Assembly (NCBI GenBank): GCA_003755025.1 | Contig: RJVL01000002.1 | Location: forward strand, 310,001-374,000 | Origin: Diaphorobacter nitroreducens | GTDB taxonomy: Bacteria > Pseudomonadota > Gammaproteobacteria > Burkholderiales > Burkholderiaceae_C | Length of the DNA: 64,000 nt | Direction: 5' to 3' | Shown: positions 9,328-16,943 of the stretch, piece after piece | How positions within the stretch are numbered: position 1 is the stretch's first letter | How the letters are laid out: every line of letters starts with the position of its first letter | Notes under the pieces: generated by a model | The model's input: only the letters and a program-made list of their open reading frames with translations | Databases searched by the model: none | What the model was told of the DNA's origin: nothing | Program-made: the position numbers and the translations under genes

Positions 9328-9792
9328 TCAATATCCGTTGTTGCCGCCACCGCCGTAGCCGCCACGGCCACCACCGCCGCCGCCGCCACGTGGACCGGAG
9401 CCGTAGGGGCTGCGAAAGCCGCCTTCGCTGCGGCCACCACCGCCGCCGCCGTAGCCGCCACCACCGCCACTGCGTCCGCCGCCGTAGCCGCCACCACCGC
9501 CAAAGCCGCCAAAGCCGCCGCCACCGCTGCGGGGGGGGCGCGCTTCCATGGGGCGGGCTTCATTCACGACAATGCTGCGGCCGCCGAGGGACTGGCCGTT
9601 CATGCCATTGATGGCTTCCTGGGCTTCGGCATCGCTGCCCATTTCCACGAAGCCAAAGCCTTTGGAGCGGCCGGTGTCGCGCTCCATCATGACCTTGGCG
9701 CTGGTCACCGCACCGAACTGGCTGAAGGCTTGCTCCAGATCTTGGTCACGCACCGAGTACGGCAGATTGCCGACGTACAGTTTGTTGCCCAT
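9328..9792 (-). CDS. Glycine-rich RRM RNA-binding protein (paralogue 1)
   Basis: The 154-residue protein has one RNA-recognition motif at residues about 3-80: RNP2 is LYVGNLPY and RNP1 is KGFGFVEM. A Gly/Arg/Tyr-rich low-complexity tail follows (residues about 90-154). This is the bacterial Rbp type, often cold- or stress-induced, that binds RNA and may chaperone it. Start ATG 9792 gives MGNKLYVGNLPY and has AGGAG seven bases upstream; the longer upstream in-frame start would run through a leader hairpin. A closely similar paralogue lies just upstream on the same strand (10033-10398), each with its own leader and terminator. Confidence 0.94.
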   Translation of the reverse strand: MGNKLYVGNLPYSVRDQDLEQAFSQFGAVTSAKVMMERDTGRSKGFGFVEMGSDAEAQEAINGMNGQSLGGRSIVVNEARPMEARPPRSGGGGFGGFGGGGGYGGGRSGGGGGYGGGGGGRSEGGFRSPYGSGPRGGGGGGGRGGYGGGGNNGY

Positions 9793-9795
9793 TAA

Positions 9796-9834
9796 GGGAC
9801 TCCTCAAAAACAATGGAATGAGCGACGGAGTCCC
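9796..9834 (-). promoter_or_regulatory. 5' UTR hairpin that sequesters the ribosome-binding site of RRM gene 1
   Basis: On the mRNA (minus strand) GGGACTCC (9834-9827) pairs with GGAGTCCC (9803-9796), an uninterrupted 8-bp stem closing a 23-base AU-rich loop. The right arm contains the AGGAG Shine-Dalgarno, so the closed form hides it. The second RRM gene has the same arrangement with compensatory changes. Confidence 0.75.
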
Positions 9835-9992
9835 GAACCCGCAGCCAGTTAATCACAATGACGCCCTATGCGCGAAAACTGACGGATCACCGCAACCTCT
9901 ACGAGGCAATACCCTCGTCAAAACATTATGCGCCAGAACCTTTGTAAAGATGCAAGGGGTTTTCAACGCACGTGTCGTCAATTTGACGCAAA

Positions 9993-10018
9993 AAAAGGAG
10001 CCCTAAGGCTCCTTTTTT
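9993..10018 (-). terminator. Rho-independent terminator of the second RRM gene
   Basis: AAAAAAGGAGCC-TTA-GGGCTCCTTTTTTT on the minus strand: perfect GGAGCC/GGCTCC stem with A- and T-tracts on both sides, so it can work in both directions. It ends the RRM gene at 10033 and insulates the leader of RRM gene 1. Confidence 0.9.
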
Positions 10019-10032
10019 GACTCAGCGGAATA

Positions 10033-10398
10033 TCAATAGCTGGAGCGGCCGCCACCGTAGCCGCCGCCATAACCACCGCCACCGCCGCTGCGGCCACCGC
10101 CGTAGCCACCACCGCCACCAAAGCCGCCGCCGCTGCGGGGCGGGCGGGGTTCCATCGGACGGGCTTCGTTGACCACGAGGTCGCGGCCGCCGTAGTTCTG
10201 GCCATGCGCGCCCTGGATGGCGGCCTGGGCTTCAGCGTCGCTGCCCATTTCGACAAAGCCGAAACCCTTGGAGCGGCCGGTGTCGCGCTCCATCATGACC
10301 TTGGCGCTTTGCACGGCGCCGAATTGGCTGAAGGTCTGCTCCAGATCCTGGTCGCGGAAGGTATAGGGCAGGTTGCCCACGTAGAGTTTGTTGCCCAT
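10033..10398 (-). CDS. Glycine-rich RRM RNA-binding protein (paralogue 2)
   Basis: A 121-residue paralogue of the protein at 9328. The RRM (residues about 3-80) is nearly the same: LYVGNLPY (RNP2) and KGFGFVEM (RNP1), with MMERDTGRS between. The Gly/Tyr/Arg-rich tail is shorter. Start ATG 10398 gives MGNKLYVG with AGGAG seven bases upstream, inside a hairpin like that of its paralogue. The pair is a tandem duplication; each copy has its own terminator, so they are likely expressed separately. Confidence 0.94.
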   Translation of the reverse strand: MGNKLYVGNLPYTFRDQDLEQTFSQFGAVQSAKVMMERDTGRSKGFGFVEMGSDAEAQAAIQGAHGQNYGGRDLVVNEARPMEPRPPRSGGGFGGGGGYGGGRSGGGGGYGGGYGGGRSSY

Positions 10399-10401
10399 GA
10401 T

Positions 10402-10439
10402 CGGACTCCTAGAAAAAACATGAAATGCGATGGAGCCCG
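10402..10439 (-). promoter_or_regulatory. 5' UTR hairpin that sequesters the ribosome-binding site of RRM gene 2
   Basis: On the mRNA CGGGCTCC (10439-10432) pairs with GGAGTCCG (10409-10402): eight pairs including one G-U. Compared with the hairpin of RRM gene 1, the outer pair is C-G instead of G-C and an inner A-U is G-U, so the stem is kept while sequence changes. The loop is again AU-rich (…CATGTTTTTTCTA). The right arm holds the AGGAG Shine-Dalgarno. Confidence 0.75.
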
Positions 10440-10640
10440 ACGCAATCAACAAACCTGTGACGACTTCAAAGACGCGAAACTGACCAGACACCGCAGCGTG
10501 CACTTCCGCATGGCAGAACTGCACGGCCATTATCAAGCATTGCCATAACCCCAAAGATGTCGTAATTGCGCGCCTGCAACACTTTCCAGGGTAACTACTG
10601 TGTCCGGCTGGGCAAAAAGGTGCCTTCTTCGACCGGATAC
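10440..10640. other. Intergenic, no gene seen
   Basis: About 200 bases between the divergent RRM gene 2 leader and the Mn2+ riboswitch. It must hold promoters for both. No convincing reading frame or hairpin was seen. Confidence 0.5.
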
Positions 10641-10651
10641 AATCCCCCGCT

Positions 10652-10790
10652 GTCTTTGGGGAGTAGCCTGCCCCGCGCGAGTCCGCTGCGACTGCGACGC
10701 GAGAGGATGCATGCATCAACAGACTTGGGGCCCTTGGGCGCCATGGTGCATGGGACCCGCTGCCACAGCGGGTCGGGCGAGACCATTGAC
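10652..10790 (+). ncRNA. yybP-ykoY manganese riboswitch
   Basis: The signature GGGGAGTAGCC occurs at 10658-10668 and the matching 3' signature GGCGAGACCATTGAC at 10776-10790. P1 forms between GTCTTTGG (10652-10659) and CCATTGAC (10783-10790) with a UU mismatch, and P2 between GCCTG and CGGGC. These are the conserved elements of the yybP-ykoY aptamer, which binds Mn2+ and turns on exporters. The 3' P1 strand can instead pair with GGTCAATG (10825-10832), giving a mutually exclusive hairpin as expression platform. The gene downstream is a UPF0016/TMEM165 exporter, the expected target. Confidence 0.88.
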
Positions 10791-10832
10791 CGCGTACCGA
10801 TCCATCAGGCCGGAGTCGGAGCGTGGTCAATG
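10784..10832 (+). promoter_or_regulatory. Alternative hairpin (expression platform) of the Mn2+ riboswitch
   Basis: CATTGACC (10784-10791) and GGTCAATG (10825-10832) are perfect inverted repeats. The left arm is also the 3' strand of aptamer stem P1, so Mn2+ binding and this hairpin exclude each other. A second 12-base palindrome TTCCGGCCGGAA lies at 10846-10857, just before the start codon. Confidence 0.6.
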
Positions 10833-10876
10833 CTGTCCGATGTACTTCCGGCCGGAAATCCTATTACGACCGCCCC

Positions 10877-11455
10877 ATGGAAGCCTTCCTCGTCTCCACC
10901 GCCATCGTCACCCTTGCCGAGATGGGTGACAAGACCCAGCTGCTGTCGCTGGTGCTCGCCGCACGCTTTCGCAAGCCCTGGCCCATCGTGCTGGGCATTT
11001 TCGTGGCCACGCTGGCCAACCACGCGCTGGCAGGCGCGGTGGGGTCATGGGTGACCACCGTGCTGGGGCCGCAGGTGCTGCGCTGGGTGCTGGGTCTTTC
11101 CTTCATTGCCATGGCGGTGTGGATGCTGATTCCCGACAAGCTGGACGACGACGGTGACGGTGCGGCGCCGCGCTTCGGCGTGTTCGGCACGACGCTGGTG
11201 GCGTTCTTCCTGGCCGAGATGGGCGACAAGACGCAGGTCGCCACCGTCATGCTGGCTGCGCAGTACAGCGCCTACTTCTGGGTGGTAGCGGGTACTACGC
11301 TGGGCATGATGCTGGCCAATGCGCCCGTGGTCTGGCTGGGGGATCGTCTGGTGAAGAAGGTGCCGATCCGCGTGGTGCATCTGGTGTCTGCGTTGATCTT
11401 CCTGGTCTTGGGCCTGCTGGCGCTGTTTGCGGGAGATGCGACGCCTTTGGCATAA
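10877..11455 (+). CDS. TMEM165/GDT1 (UPF0016) family manganese exporter
   Basis: A 192-residue, six-helix membrane protein made of two inverted halves, each with the family signature E-x-G-D-K-T: AEMGDKT at Glu15 and again AEMGDKT at Glu114. Family members (for example Vibrio MneA) export Mn2+; the yybP-ykoY riboswitch just upstream supports this role. Between the halves is a soluble acidic loop (PDKLDDDGDGAAP). I chose ATG 10877 because the first helix starts MEAFLVSTAIVTLAEMG; an in-frame GTG at 10823 lies in the riboswitch platform. The Shine-Dalgarno is weak, consistent with translational control. Confidence 0.92.
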   Translation: MEAFLVSTAIVTLAEMGDKTQLLSLVLAARFRKPWPIVLGIFVATLANHALAGAVGSWVTTVLGPQVLRWVLGLSFIAMAVWMLIPDKLDDDGDGAAPRFGVFGTTLVAFFLAEMGDKTQVATVMLAAQYSAYFWVVAGTTLGMMLANAPVVWLGDRLVKKVPIRVVHLVSALIFLVLGLLALFAGDATPLA

Positions 11456-11461
11456 TGACCC

Positions 11462-11516
11462 GCAGACGCGCCGATTTGCACCGCTTGCGGGCGCTTTACA
11501 AATCCAGCTAAAGACG
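11462..11516 (+). ncRNA. SAM-II-type (SAM-alpha/SAM-V-like) riboswitch
   Basis: The RNA shows the ordered conserved blocks of the SAM-II family: GATTTG (11473-11478), GCTTGC (11483-11488), a TTTACAAA stretch in place of TTAAA (11494-11501) and GCTAAAG (11507-11513). It stands 79 bases before metX, a typical target in proteobacteria. S-adenosylmethionine binding would shut off methionine synthesis. I cannot separate SAM-II from the related SAM-V by eye. Confidence 0.8.
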
Positions 11517-11555
11517 TGACCGATCGACACGCCTGCCACCCCAGCACGCACCCGG

Positions 11556-11590
11556 ACCCGGCCTCGTTGTTTAGCGAAGCCGGGTTTTTT
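11556..11590 (+). terminator. Intrinsic terminator abutting the metX start codon
   Basis: ACCCGGCCTCG (11556-11566) and CGAAGCCGGGT (11575-11585) form a strong stem with one mismatch, followed by TTTTTT to 11590; the metX ATG starts at 11592. With the SAM-II element 40 bases upstream this is the likely off-switch of the leader. The 3' arm also covers the space where the ribosome-binding site should be. Confidence 0.85.
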
Positions 11591-11591
11591 C

Positions 11592-12731
11592 ATGTCGTTC
11601 ATCGCCACACCGCAAACCATGCACTTCGCCGAGCCCCTGCCGCTGCAGTCGGGGGCCTCGATCCGCGACTACACCCTGGCCTACGAGACCTACGGCACGC
11701 TCAACGCCGACCGCTCCAACGCCGTACTGGTATGCCATGCGCTCAATGCCTCGCACCACGTCGCAGGCAGCTACGCAGGCCAGCCCAGGAGCGAGGGCTG
11801 GTGGGACAACATGATTGGGCCGGGCAAGTCTGTCGATACCAACCAGTTCTTCGTCATCGGCGTCAACAACCTGGGCTCGTGCTTCGGGTCCACGGGGCCC
11901 ATGCACCGCCACCCGGACACGGGCGAGGTCTACGGTGCGGACTTCCCCGTCGTCACGGTGGAGGACTGGGTCGATGCGCAGGCGCGCCTGCTGGACCGCC
12001 TGGGCATCACGCAACTGGCGGCGGTAATGGGCGGCAGCCTGGGCGGCATGCAAGCGCTTTCCTGGACGCTGCAGTACCCCGAACGCATGCGCCACGCCGT
12101 GGTCGTGGCCAGCGCCCCCAACCTCACGGCCGAGAACATCGCCTTCAACGAAGTGGCGCGCCGGGCCATCGTCACTGACCCGGACTTTCACGGCGGGCAC
12201 TTCTACCGCCACGGCGTGATCCCCAAGCGCGGGCTGCGCATCGCGCGCATGATCGGCCACATCACCTACCTGAGCGACGACGTGATGAACGAGAAGTTCG
12301 GGCGCCAGTTGCGCGAGGGCATGGACCTGAAATACAGCACGCAGGACATCGAGTTCCAGATCGAGAGCTACCTGCGCTACCAGGGCGACAAGTTCAGCGA
12401 CTATTTCGACGCCAACACCTACCTGCTCATCACGCGCGCGCTCGACTACTTCGACCCCGCGCGCCAGCATGGCGGCAATCTGGCGCAGGCGCTGGCCGTG
12501 GCGCGTGCCAAGTTCCTGCTGGTGAGTTTCACCACCGACTGGCGCTTCTCGCCCCAGCGCAGCCGCGAGATCGTGCACGCGCTGCTGGAGAACCGCCGCG
12601 ACGTGAGCTACGCCGAGATCGACGCCCCGCACGGGCATGATGCATTTTTGCTCGATGACCCCCGCTACATGGGCGTGGTGCGCTCTTATTTCGATAGTGT
12701 TGCCAAGGGGCTGCAGGGAGGACAACCATGA
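11592..12731 (+). CDS. metX: Homoserine O-acyltransferase MetX
   Basis: MetX activates homoserine for methionine synthesis by O-acetylation, or O-succinylation in many proteobacteria, so the acyl donor is not certain. The 379-residue alpha/beta-hydrolase shows the nucleophile elbow GGSLGGMQ (Ser149), the substrate loop [11 protein letters not shown], and the acid and His regions [10 protein letters not shown] and [10 protein letters not shown] near the C-terminus. It overlaps metW as ATGA. Regulation is by the SAM-II-type leader and terminator directly upstream; the start codon directly follows the terminator T-run, with no clear free Shine-Dalgarno. Confidence 0.95.
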   Translation: MSFIATPQTMHFAEPLPLQSGASIRDYTLAYETYGTLNADRSNAVLVCHALNASHHVAGSYAGQPRSEGWWDNMIGPGKSVDTNQFFVIGVNNLGSCFGSTGPMHRHPDTGEVYGADFPVVTVEDWVDAQARLLDRLGITQLAAVMGGSLGGMQALSWTLQYPERMRHAVVVASAPNLTAENIAFNEVARRAIVTDPDFHGGHFYRHGVIPKRGLRIARMIGHITYLSDDVMNEKFGRQLREGMDLKYSTQDIEFQIESYLRYQGDKFSDYFDANTYLLITRALDYFDPARQHGGNLAQALAVARAKFLLVSFTTDWRFSPQRSREIVHALLENRRDVSYAEIDAPHGHDAFLLDDPRYMGVVRSYFDSVAKGLQGGQP

Positions 12732-13312
12732 GCGACCACGCCACCATGCAAGCCATTGCGCGCCTGGTGCCCGAAGGCGCGCGCGTGCTCGACCTGGGGT
12801 GCGGCGATGGCGCGATGCTGGACTACCTGCAGCGCGAACGCGGCTGCAGCGGCTATGGCATCGAGATCGCCGACGCCAACGTGCTCGCCTGCGTGCGCCG
12901 CGGCGTGAACGTGATCCAGCTCAACCTCGACGAGGGGCTGGCGATGTTCGGCGATAACAGCTTCGACGTGGTGCTGCAGATCGATACGCTGCAGCACCTG
13001 CGCAATGCCGAGGTGATGCTGCGCGAGACTGCGCGCGTGGGCAAGAGCGGCATCGTCGCCTTCCCCAATTTCGCACACTGGCCCAACCGCGTGTCGGTGC
13101 TGCGCGGGCGCATGCCCGTCACCCGGCGCCTGCCCTACCAGTGGTACGACACGCCCAACATCCGCGTGGGCACCTACAAGGACTTCGAGGTGCTGGCGCA
13201 CAAGAACAAGCTGCGCATCCTGGACGCCTTCGGCCTGCAGGACGGGCGCGAGGTGCGCTGGCTGCCCAATGCGCGTGCGGGCACGGCAGTGTTCCGTTTC
13301 GAGCACGACTGA
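12728..13312 (+). CDS. metW: MetW, methionine biosynthesis partner of MetX
   Basis: The 194-residue protein has a class I SAM-methyltransferase-like fold: [19 protein letters not shown] (motif I), [15 protein letters not shown] and [10 protein letters not shown], characteristic of MetW. It is needed together with MetX for homoserine acylation in pseudomonads and relatives. It starts inside the metX stop (ATGA), so the two are translated together under the SAM-responsive leader. Confidence 0.95.
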   Translation: MSDHATMQAIARLVPEGARVLDLGCGDGAMLDYLQRERGCSGYGIEIADANVLACVRRGVNVIQLNLDEGLAMFGDNSFDVVLQIDTLQHLRNAEVMLRETARVGKSGIVAFPNFAHWPNRVSVLRGRMPVTRRLPYQWYDTPNIRVGTYKDFEVLAHKNKLRILDAFGLQDGREVRWLPNARAGTAVFRFEHD

Positions 13313-13360
13313 GCGCACCGTCCAGCCTGGCGCGCAGGGGACATTTCTCGCCGGTGGGGT

Positions 13361-13420
13361 TTGTTGCTATTGAAAATGTAGCTATCAGCGCTTGATGGGC
13401 AAGCGCTAGAGGCCAAAATT
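13361..13420. repeat. Palindromic repeat (AGCGCTTG family), complete copy
   Basis: TTGTTGCTATTGAAAATGTA is followed by GCTATCAGCGCTTG, six bases, CAAGCGCTAGAGGCCAAAATT. The core stem is AGCGCTTG/CAAGCGCT. It lies between metW and the chemoreceptor gene; the rest of this gap (to 13556) shows no gene and presumably holds the chemoreceptor promoter. Confidence 0.9.
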
Positions 13421-13568
13421 CCTCTGTTCCCGATGCCGGGCCTCTGGGCGGGATGCGTGGTACGTGAGACCGCGTAAGGGATATTGTGAATAGATGTAAC
13501 GGCAGGCCTGCCGTAGATTTCCAGACAGACCGGGACGACCCGGCGCACCCCTTTTTCTGGAGACATGC

Positions 13569-15593
13569 ATGGCCGCCGTTTCGCTTGCCCACCATTCCGT
13601 TGCCCGCCGGGTCACGCTGACCGCCCTGGGGCTTGTGGCCCTGGTGCTGGTGGGCGTGGGCCTGGCCCTGGCGGTTCTGACCGAACGCAGCACGCGGGCG
13701 CAGCTGGTGCAGAGCATTGGCGGCACCACCCAGGCCGTCGCCCATTCGCTGGATGCGGCGGACAACACCAACCGTGAGCTGGTCCAGGCCACCATGCGCG
13801 GCTTTCGCCGCTACTTCGAGGCCACCATGCAACTCGACGAGGGCGCGGGGGAGCTGCGCAGCTTCGGCGCGCTGGTCAACGAGGACTACAGCGCGGTGGA
13901 CAAGTTCGCCAACGAGACCGGCGGCGTGGCCACGGTGTTTGCGCGCAAGGGCGACGACTTCGTGCGCATCACCACCTCGGTGAAAGATGCGCAAGGCCAG
14001 CGCCAGCAGGGCACGCCGCTGGATCGTGCCGATCCTGCCTACGCGGCAGTCGCCAAGGGCGAGCCCTACACCGGCATCACCGTGGTCGCAGGCAAGCCCT
14101 ACATGGGCCACTACCTGCCGGTCAAGGACACGGCAGGCAAGGTGGTGGCGCTGCTGTTCATCGGCAATGACGTCAGCATCTTCCACGCCATGCTGCAAAA
14201 GCAGGTGGAGCAGACACGCTTTTTCGAGCACGGCGGCGTGTACGTGATCAACCCCGGCGCCGGGCTGGAGCAGGCCGGCTTCGTGTACCACCCCACGGCG
14301 CGGGGCCAGCGGGTGCTGGAGGCCTTCCCCCAGTCACGGGCGTTCTTCGAGGCGTTGGTGGCTGCGCCAGAGGGCTTCGTGCGCGACGCGGTGGCGGTGT
14401 ATTCGCCTGGCGCGCAGGACCCTTGGGCGCTGCTGCGCAAGACACAGGGCGGATGGTGGGTGGTTGCCGAGGTGCCGGACGCCGAGGCCATGGCCGGCCA
14501 GCGCCACGTTACCTGGGCCGTGTGGGGATTGATGGCATTGGCCGTCGGCTTGCTGGGCGTGGGTCTGTTCGTGATGCTGCGCCGCGGCGTCAGCCAGCCG
14601 CTCACCGGGCTCACGCAGGCCATCACGCTCGTCGCGCAGGGCGACCTGACGCAGAGCTTCGAGACCACGCGGCGCGACGAGATCGGCACGCTGGTGCGGG
14701 AAGTGGAAGGCATGCGCCTGCGCTACGTGCAGATGCTGCAAGAGGTGCGCACGGCTGTGGACAGCATCGACACCGCCAGCGCCGAGATCGCCAGCGGCAA
14801 CCAGGACCTGTCGGCACGCACGGAGGCCACTGCCGGCAGCCTGGCGCAGACGGCGCAAAGCATGGACCAGCTCACGGCCACCGTGCGCCAGTCCGCCGAT
14901 GCGGCCCACCAGGCCAACCAGCTCGCGGCCTCCGCCGCGCAGGTGGCGGCCCGCGGCGGTCAGGTGGTGGGCGAGGTGGTGACCACCATGGACGACATCA
15001 ACCAGAGCTCGCGCAAGATCGCCGACATCATCGGCGTGATCGACGGCATTGCCTTCCAGACCAACATCCTGGCGCTGAACGCCGCCGTGGAGGCTGCACG
15101 CGCCGGCGAACAGGGCCGCGGCTTTGCCGTGGTGGCGGGCGAGGTGCGCAGCCTGGCGGGCCGCAGCGCCGAGGCGGCGCGCGAGATCAAGCAGCTCATC
15201 CAGGCCTCGGTGGAGAAGGTGGAGACGGGCGCGCGCCTGGTGCAGGACGCCGGCAGCACCATGGGCGAGATCGTGGGCAGCGTGCAGCGCGTGGGCGACA
15301 TCATTGGCGAGATCACGGCCGCAGCGTCTGAGCAGGCCGGCGGCATTGGCCAGGTCAACCAGGCCGTGGGCCAGCTGGACCAGATGACGCAGCAGAACGC
15401 CGCGCTGGTGGAGGAGTCCGCCGCCGCCGCGCACAGCCTGCGCGAGCAGGCGGCGCGCCTGGCCGCGGCCGTGCAGGTGTTCAGGCTGGGGCCGGCCCTG
15501 GGCGACGCGTCCCTGATTGGGGCACCTGCGCATGCACCCGCGCCAATGGCTGAGGTGGCCGACCTGCGCGTGGGGGCCCTCGCGCTTACCTGA
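13569..15593 (+). CDS. Methyl-accepting chemotaxis protein with periplasmic Cache-type sensor
   Basis: The 674-residue receptor has a first membrane segment (residues about 15-37, [20 protein letters not shown]), a periplasmic region to about 310 resembling Cache_3-Cache_2 fusions ([30 protein letters not shown]), a second membrane segment ([20 protein letters not shown]), a HAMP domain and a long coiled-coil signalling domain with the conserved tip [20 protein letters not shown]. No CheR-tethering pentapeptide is seen at the C-terminus (VGALALT). Start ATG 13569 has TGGAGA six bases upstream. The ligand is unknown; no chemotaxis genes are adjacent, so it is an orphan receptor. Confidence 0.93.
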   Translation: MAAVSLAHHSVARRVTLTALGLVALVLVGVGLALAVLTERSTRAQLVQSIGGTTQAVAHSLDAADNTNRELVQATMRGFRRYFEATMQLDEGAGELRSFGALVNEDYSAVDKFANETGGVATVFARKGDDFVRITTSVKDAQGQRQQGTPLDRADPAYAAVAKGEPYTGITVVAGKPYMGHYLPVKDTAGKVVALLFIGNDVSIFHAMLQKQVEQTRFFEHGGVYVINPGAGLEQAGFVYHPTARGQRVLEAFPQSRAFFEALVAAPEGFVRDAVAVYSPGAQDPWALLRKTQGGWWVVAEVPDAEAMAGQRHVTWAVWGLMALAVGLLGVGLFVMLRRGVSQPLTGLTQAITLVAQGDLTQSFETTRRDEIGTLVREVEGMRLRYVQMLQEVRTAVDSIDTASAEIASGNQDLSARTEATAGSLAQTAQSMDQLTATVRQSADAAHQANQLAASAAQVAARGGQVVGEVVTTMDDINQSSRKIADIIGVIDGIAFQTNILALNAAVEAARAGEQGRGFAVVAGEVRSLAGRSAEAAREIKQLIQASVEKVETGARLVQDAGSTMGEIVGSVQRVGDIIGEITAAASEQAGGIGQVNQAVGQLDQMTQQNAALVEESAAAAHSLREQAARLAAAVQVFRLGPALGDASLIGAPAHAPAPMAEVADLRVGALALT

Positions 15594-15673
15594 GTGCGGG
15601 CCTCGCCGGGGCGGGGCGGTTATCCTCGCGCGCTGCGCGCCTGGCTCGGGGCGCGTCCACCCTTGCCGTTTCC

Positions 15674-16861
15674 ATGCCGTTCCTCGATGTGCCCACCATG
15701 CTGCTGATGACCGCGGCGGCTTCCCTCACCATGGCGGCATCCCTGGGCGCGGTGCGGCCGGGGCGCCGCGAGGGCATCAGCCTGTGGGCGCTGGGGCTGA
15801 TGATGCACACCTCCACGTACGTGCTGTACGCCCTGCGCGGCCTGGTGTCCGACTGGGCCAGCATCGTCCTGGCCAACACGCTGCTGTCGGGCACGTTCGC
15901 CATGGTGCTGGCCGCCGTGCACCAGTTCCAGGGGCGGGCGTTGCCGTGGCGCCGCATGACGGTGCCGGTCGCGGCGACAGCGCTGTTGTTTGCGTTCTTC
16001 ATTGACGACTACCGCGCACGCATCATCACGGCGGGCGTGGTGCCACCGCTGCAGCTGGGCATGGTGCTGTGGTCCCTGTGGCGCGAGCGGCCGGCTGCGT
16101 CCCTGCGCGGCGCGACGCTGCTCAGCGTGGGCCTGGTGATGGAGGTATTGCTGCTGGGGGTGCGCGGAATGCTCGCCGCGACGCGCGACATACCGGTCGA
16201 GGGGCTGATGCAGGGCAACGCCATGCAGTCCATCACCTTCATGGCGGCCTTCGTGGTGGTGATCCTGAGTTCGCTGGGCTTCATCCTCATGGGCAAGGAC
16301 CGCTCCGATGCCGACAACCGCTATTTCGCCGCGCACGATGCGCTCACGGGGCTGGTCAACCGCCGTTCGCTCATCATGGCGCTGGAGCGCGATGTGGCCC
16401 GCGCCGTGCGCCTGCGCGAGCCTTACGCGGTGATGCTGGTGGACATCGATCACTTCAAGTCCGTCAACGACAGCCATGGCCACCTGGCGGGCGACAGCGT
16501 GCTGCGCCATGTGGCGGACCTGCTGCGCACGCGCCTGCGGGCGCAGGACCTGGTGGGTCGCTACGGGGGTGAAGAATTCATGGTCCTGTTGCCGCACACC
16601 CCGCTCGGCGGGGCCCTGGAGCTTGCCGAGACGCTGCGCCGCTCCGTGGAGCGCTTGCCCTGTGTGGGCGGCGGCAAGGAGATACCGGTGACCGTGAGCA
16701 TCGGCGTGTGCGGCGGGCCCCTGCAGCCCGCGGACGGCTGGGACAGGCTCGTTCAGGGGGCCGACGAGGCGCTGTATGCGGCCAAGCTCGCCGGGCGCAA
16801 CCGGGTAGAGTCCACGGCGCTGGCGGCACCGCGCCCCGCGCCCGCACCGGCGGTGGACTAA
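15674..16861 (+). CDS. Membrane diguanylate cyclase (GGDEF)
   Basis: The 395-residue protein has six or so predicted N-terminal helices (residues about 8-205) and a C-terminal GGDEF domain that makes cyclic di-GMP from two GTP. The active-site loop is GGEEF at residues 298-302, catalytically competent, and RAQD five residues before it is an intact RxxD inhibitory site for product feedback. The substrate-binding motif DIDHFKSVNDSHGH is present. The membrane part is not a recognised named sensor. It follows the chemoreceptor by 80 bases. Confidence 0.92.
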   Translation: MPFLDVPTMLLMTAAASLTMAASLGAVRPGRREGISLWALGLMMHTSTYVLYALRGLVSDWASIVLANTLLSGTFAMVLAAVHQFQGRALPWRRMTVPVAATALLFAFFIDDYRARIITAGVVPPLQLGMVLWSLWRERPAASLRGATLLSVGLVMEVLLLGVRGMLAATRDIPVEGLMQGNAMQSITFMAAFVVVILSSLGFILMGKDRSDADNRYFAAHDALTGLVNRRSLIMALERDVARAVRLREPYAVMLVDIDHFKSVNDSHGHLAGDSVLRHVADLLRTRLRAQDLVGRYGGEEFMVLLPHTPLGGALELAETLRRSVERLPCVGGGKEIPVTVSIGVCGGPLQPADGWDRLVQGADEALYAAKLAGRNRVESTALAAPRPAPAPAVD

Positions 16862-16943
16862 TAGGGCGCCGTGCAGATCGCCGTCGCCGGGCGGCGGGTG
16901 TTGGCGTATCCTGCGCCTTTTGCGCACCGACAGAGGTTCTGCC

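Noticed and set aside
12049-12066. GCAAGCGCT in metX and CCAGCGCTTGCAGCT near 57733 in the P-type ATPase, possible repeat halves
   Set aside because: Short matches in conserved or ordinary codons without the AT-rich flank; expected by chance in GC-rich DNA.
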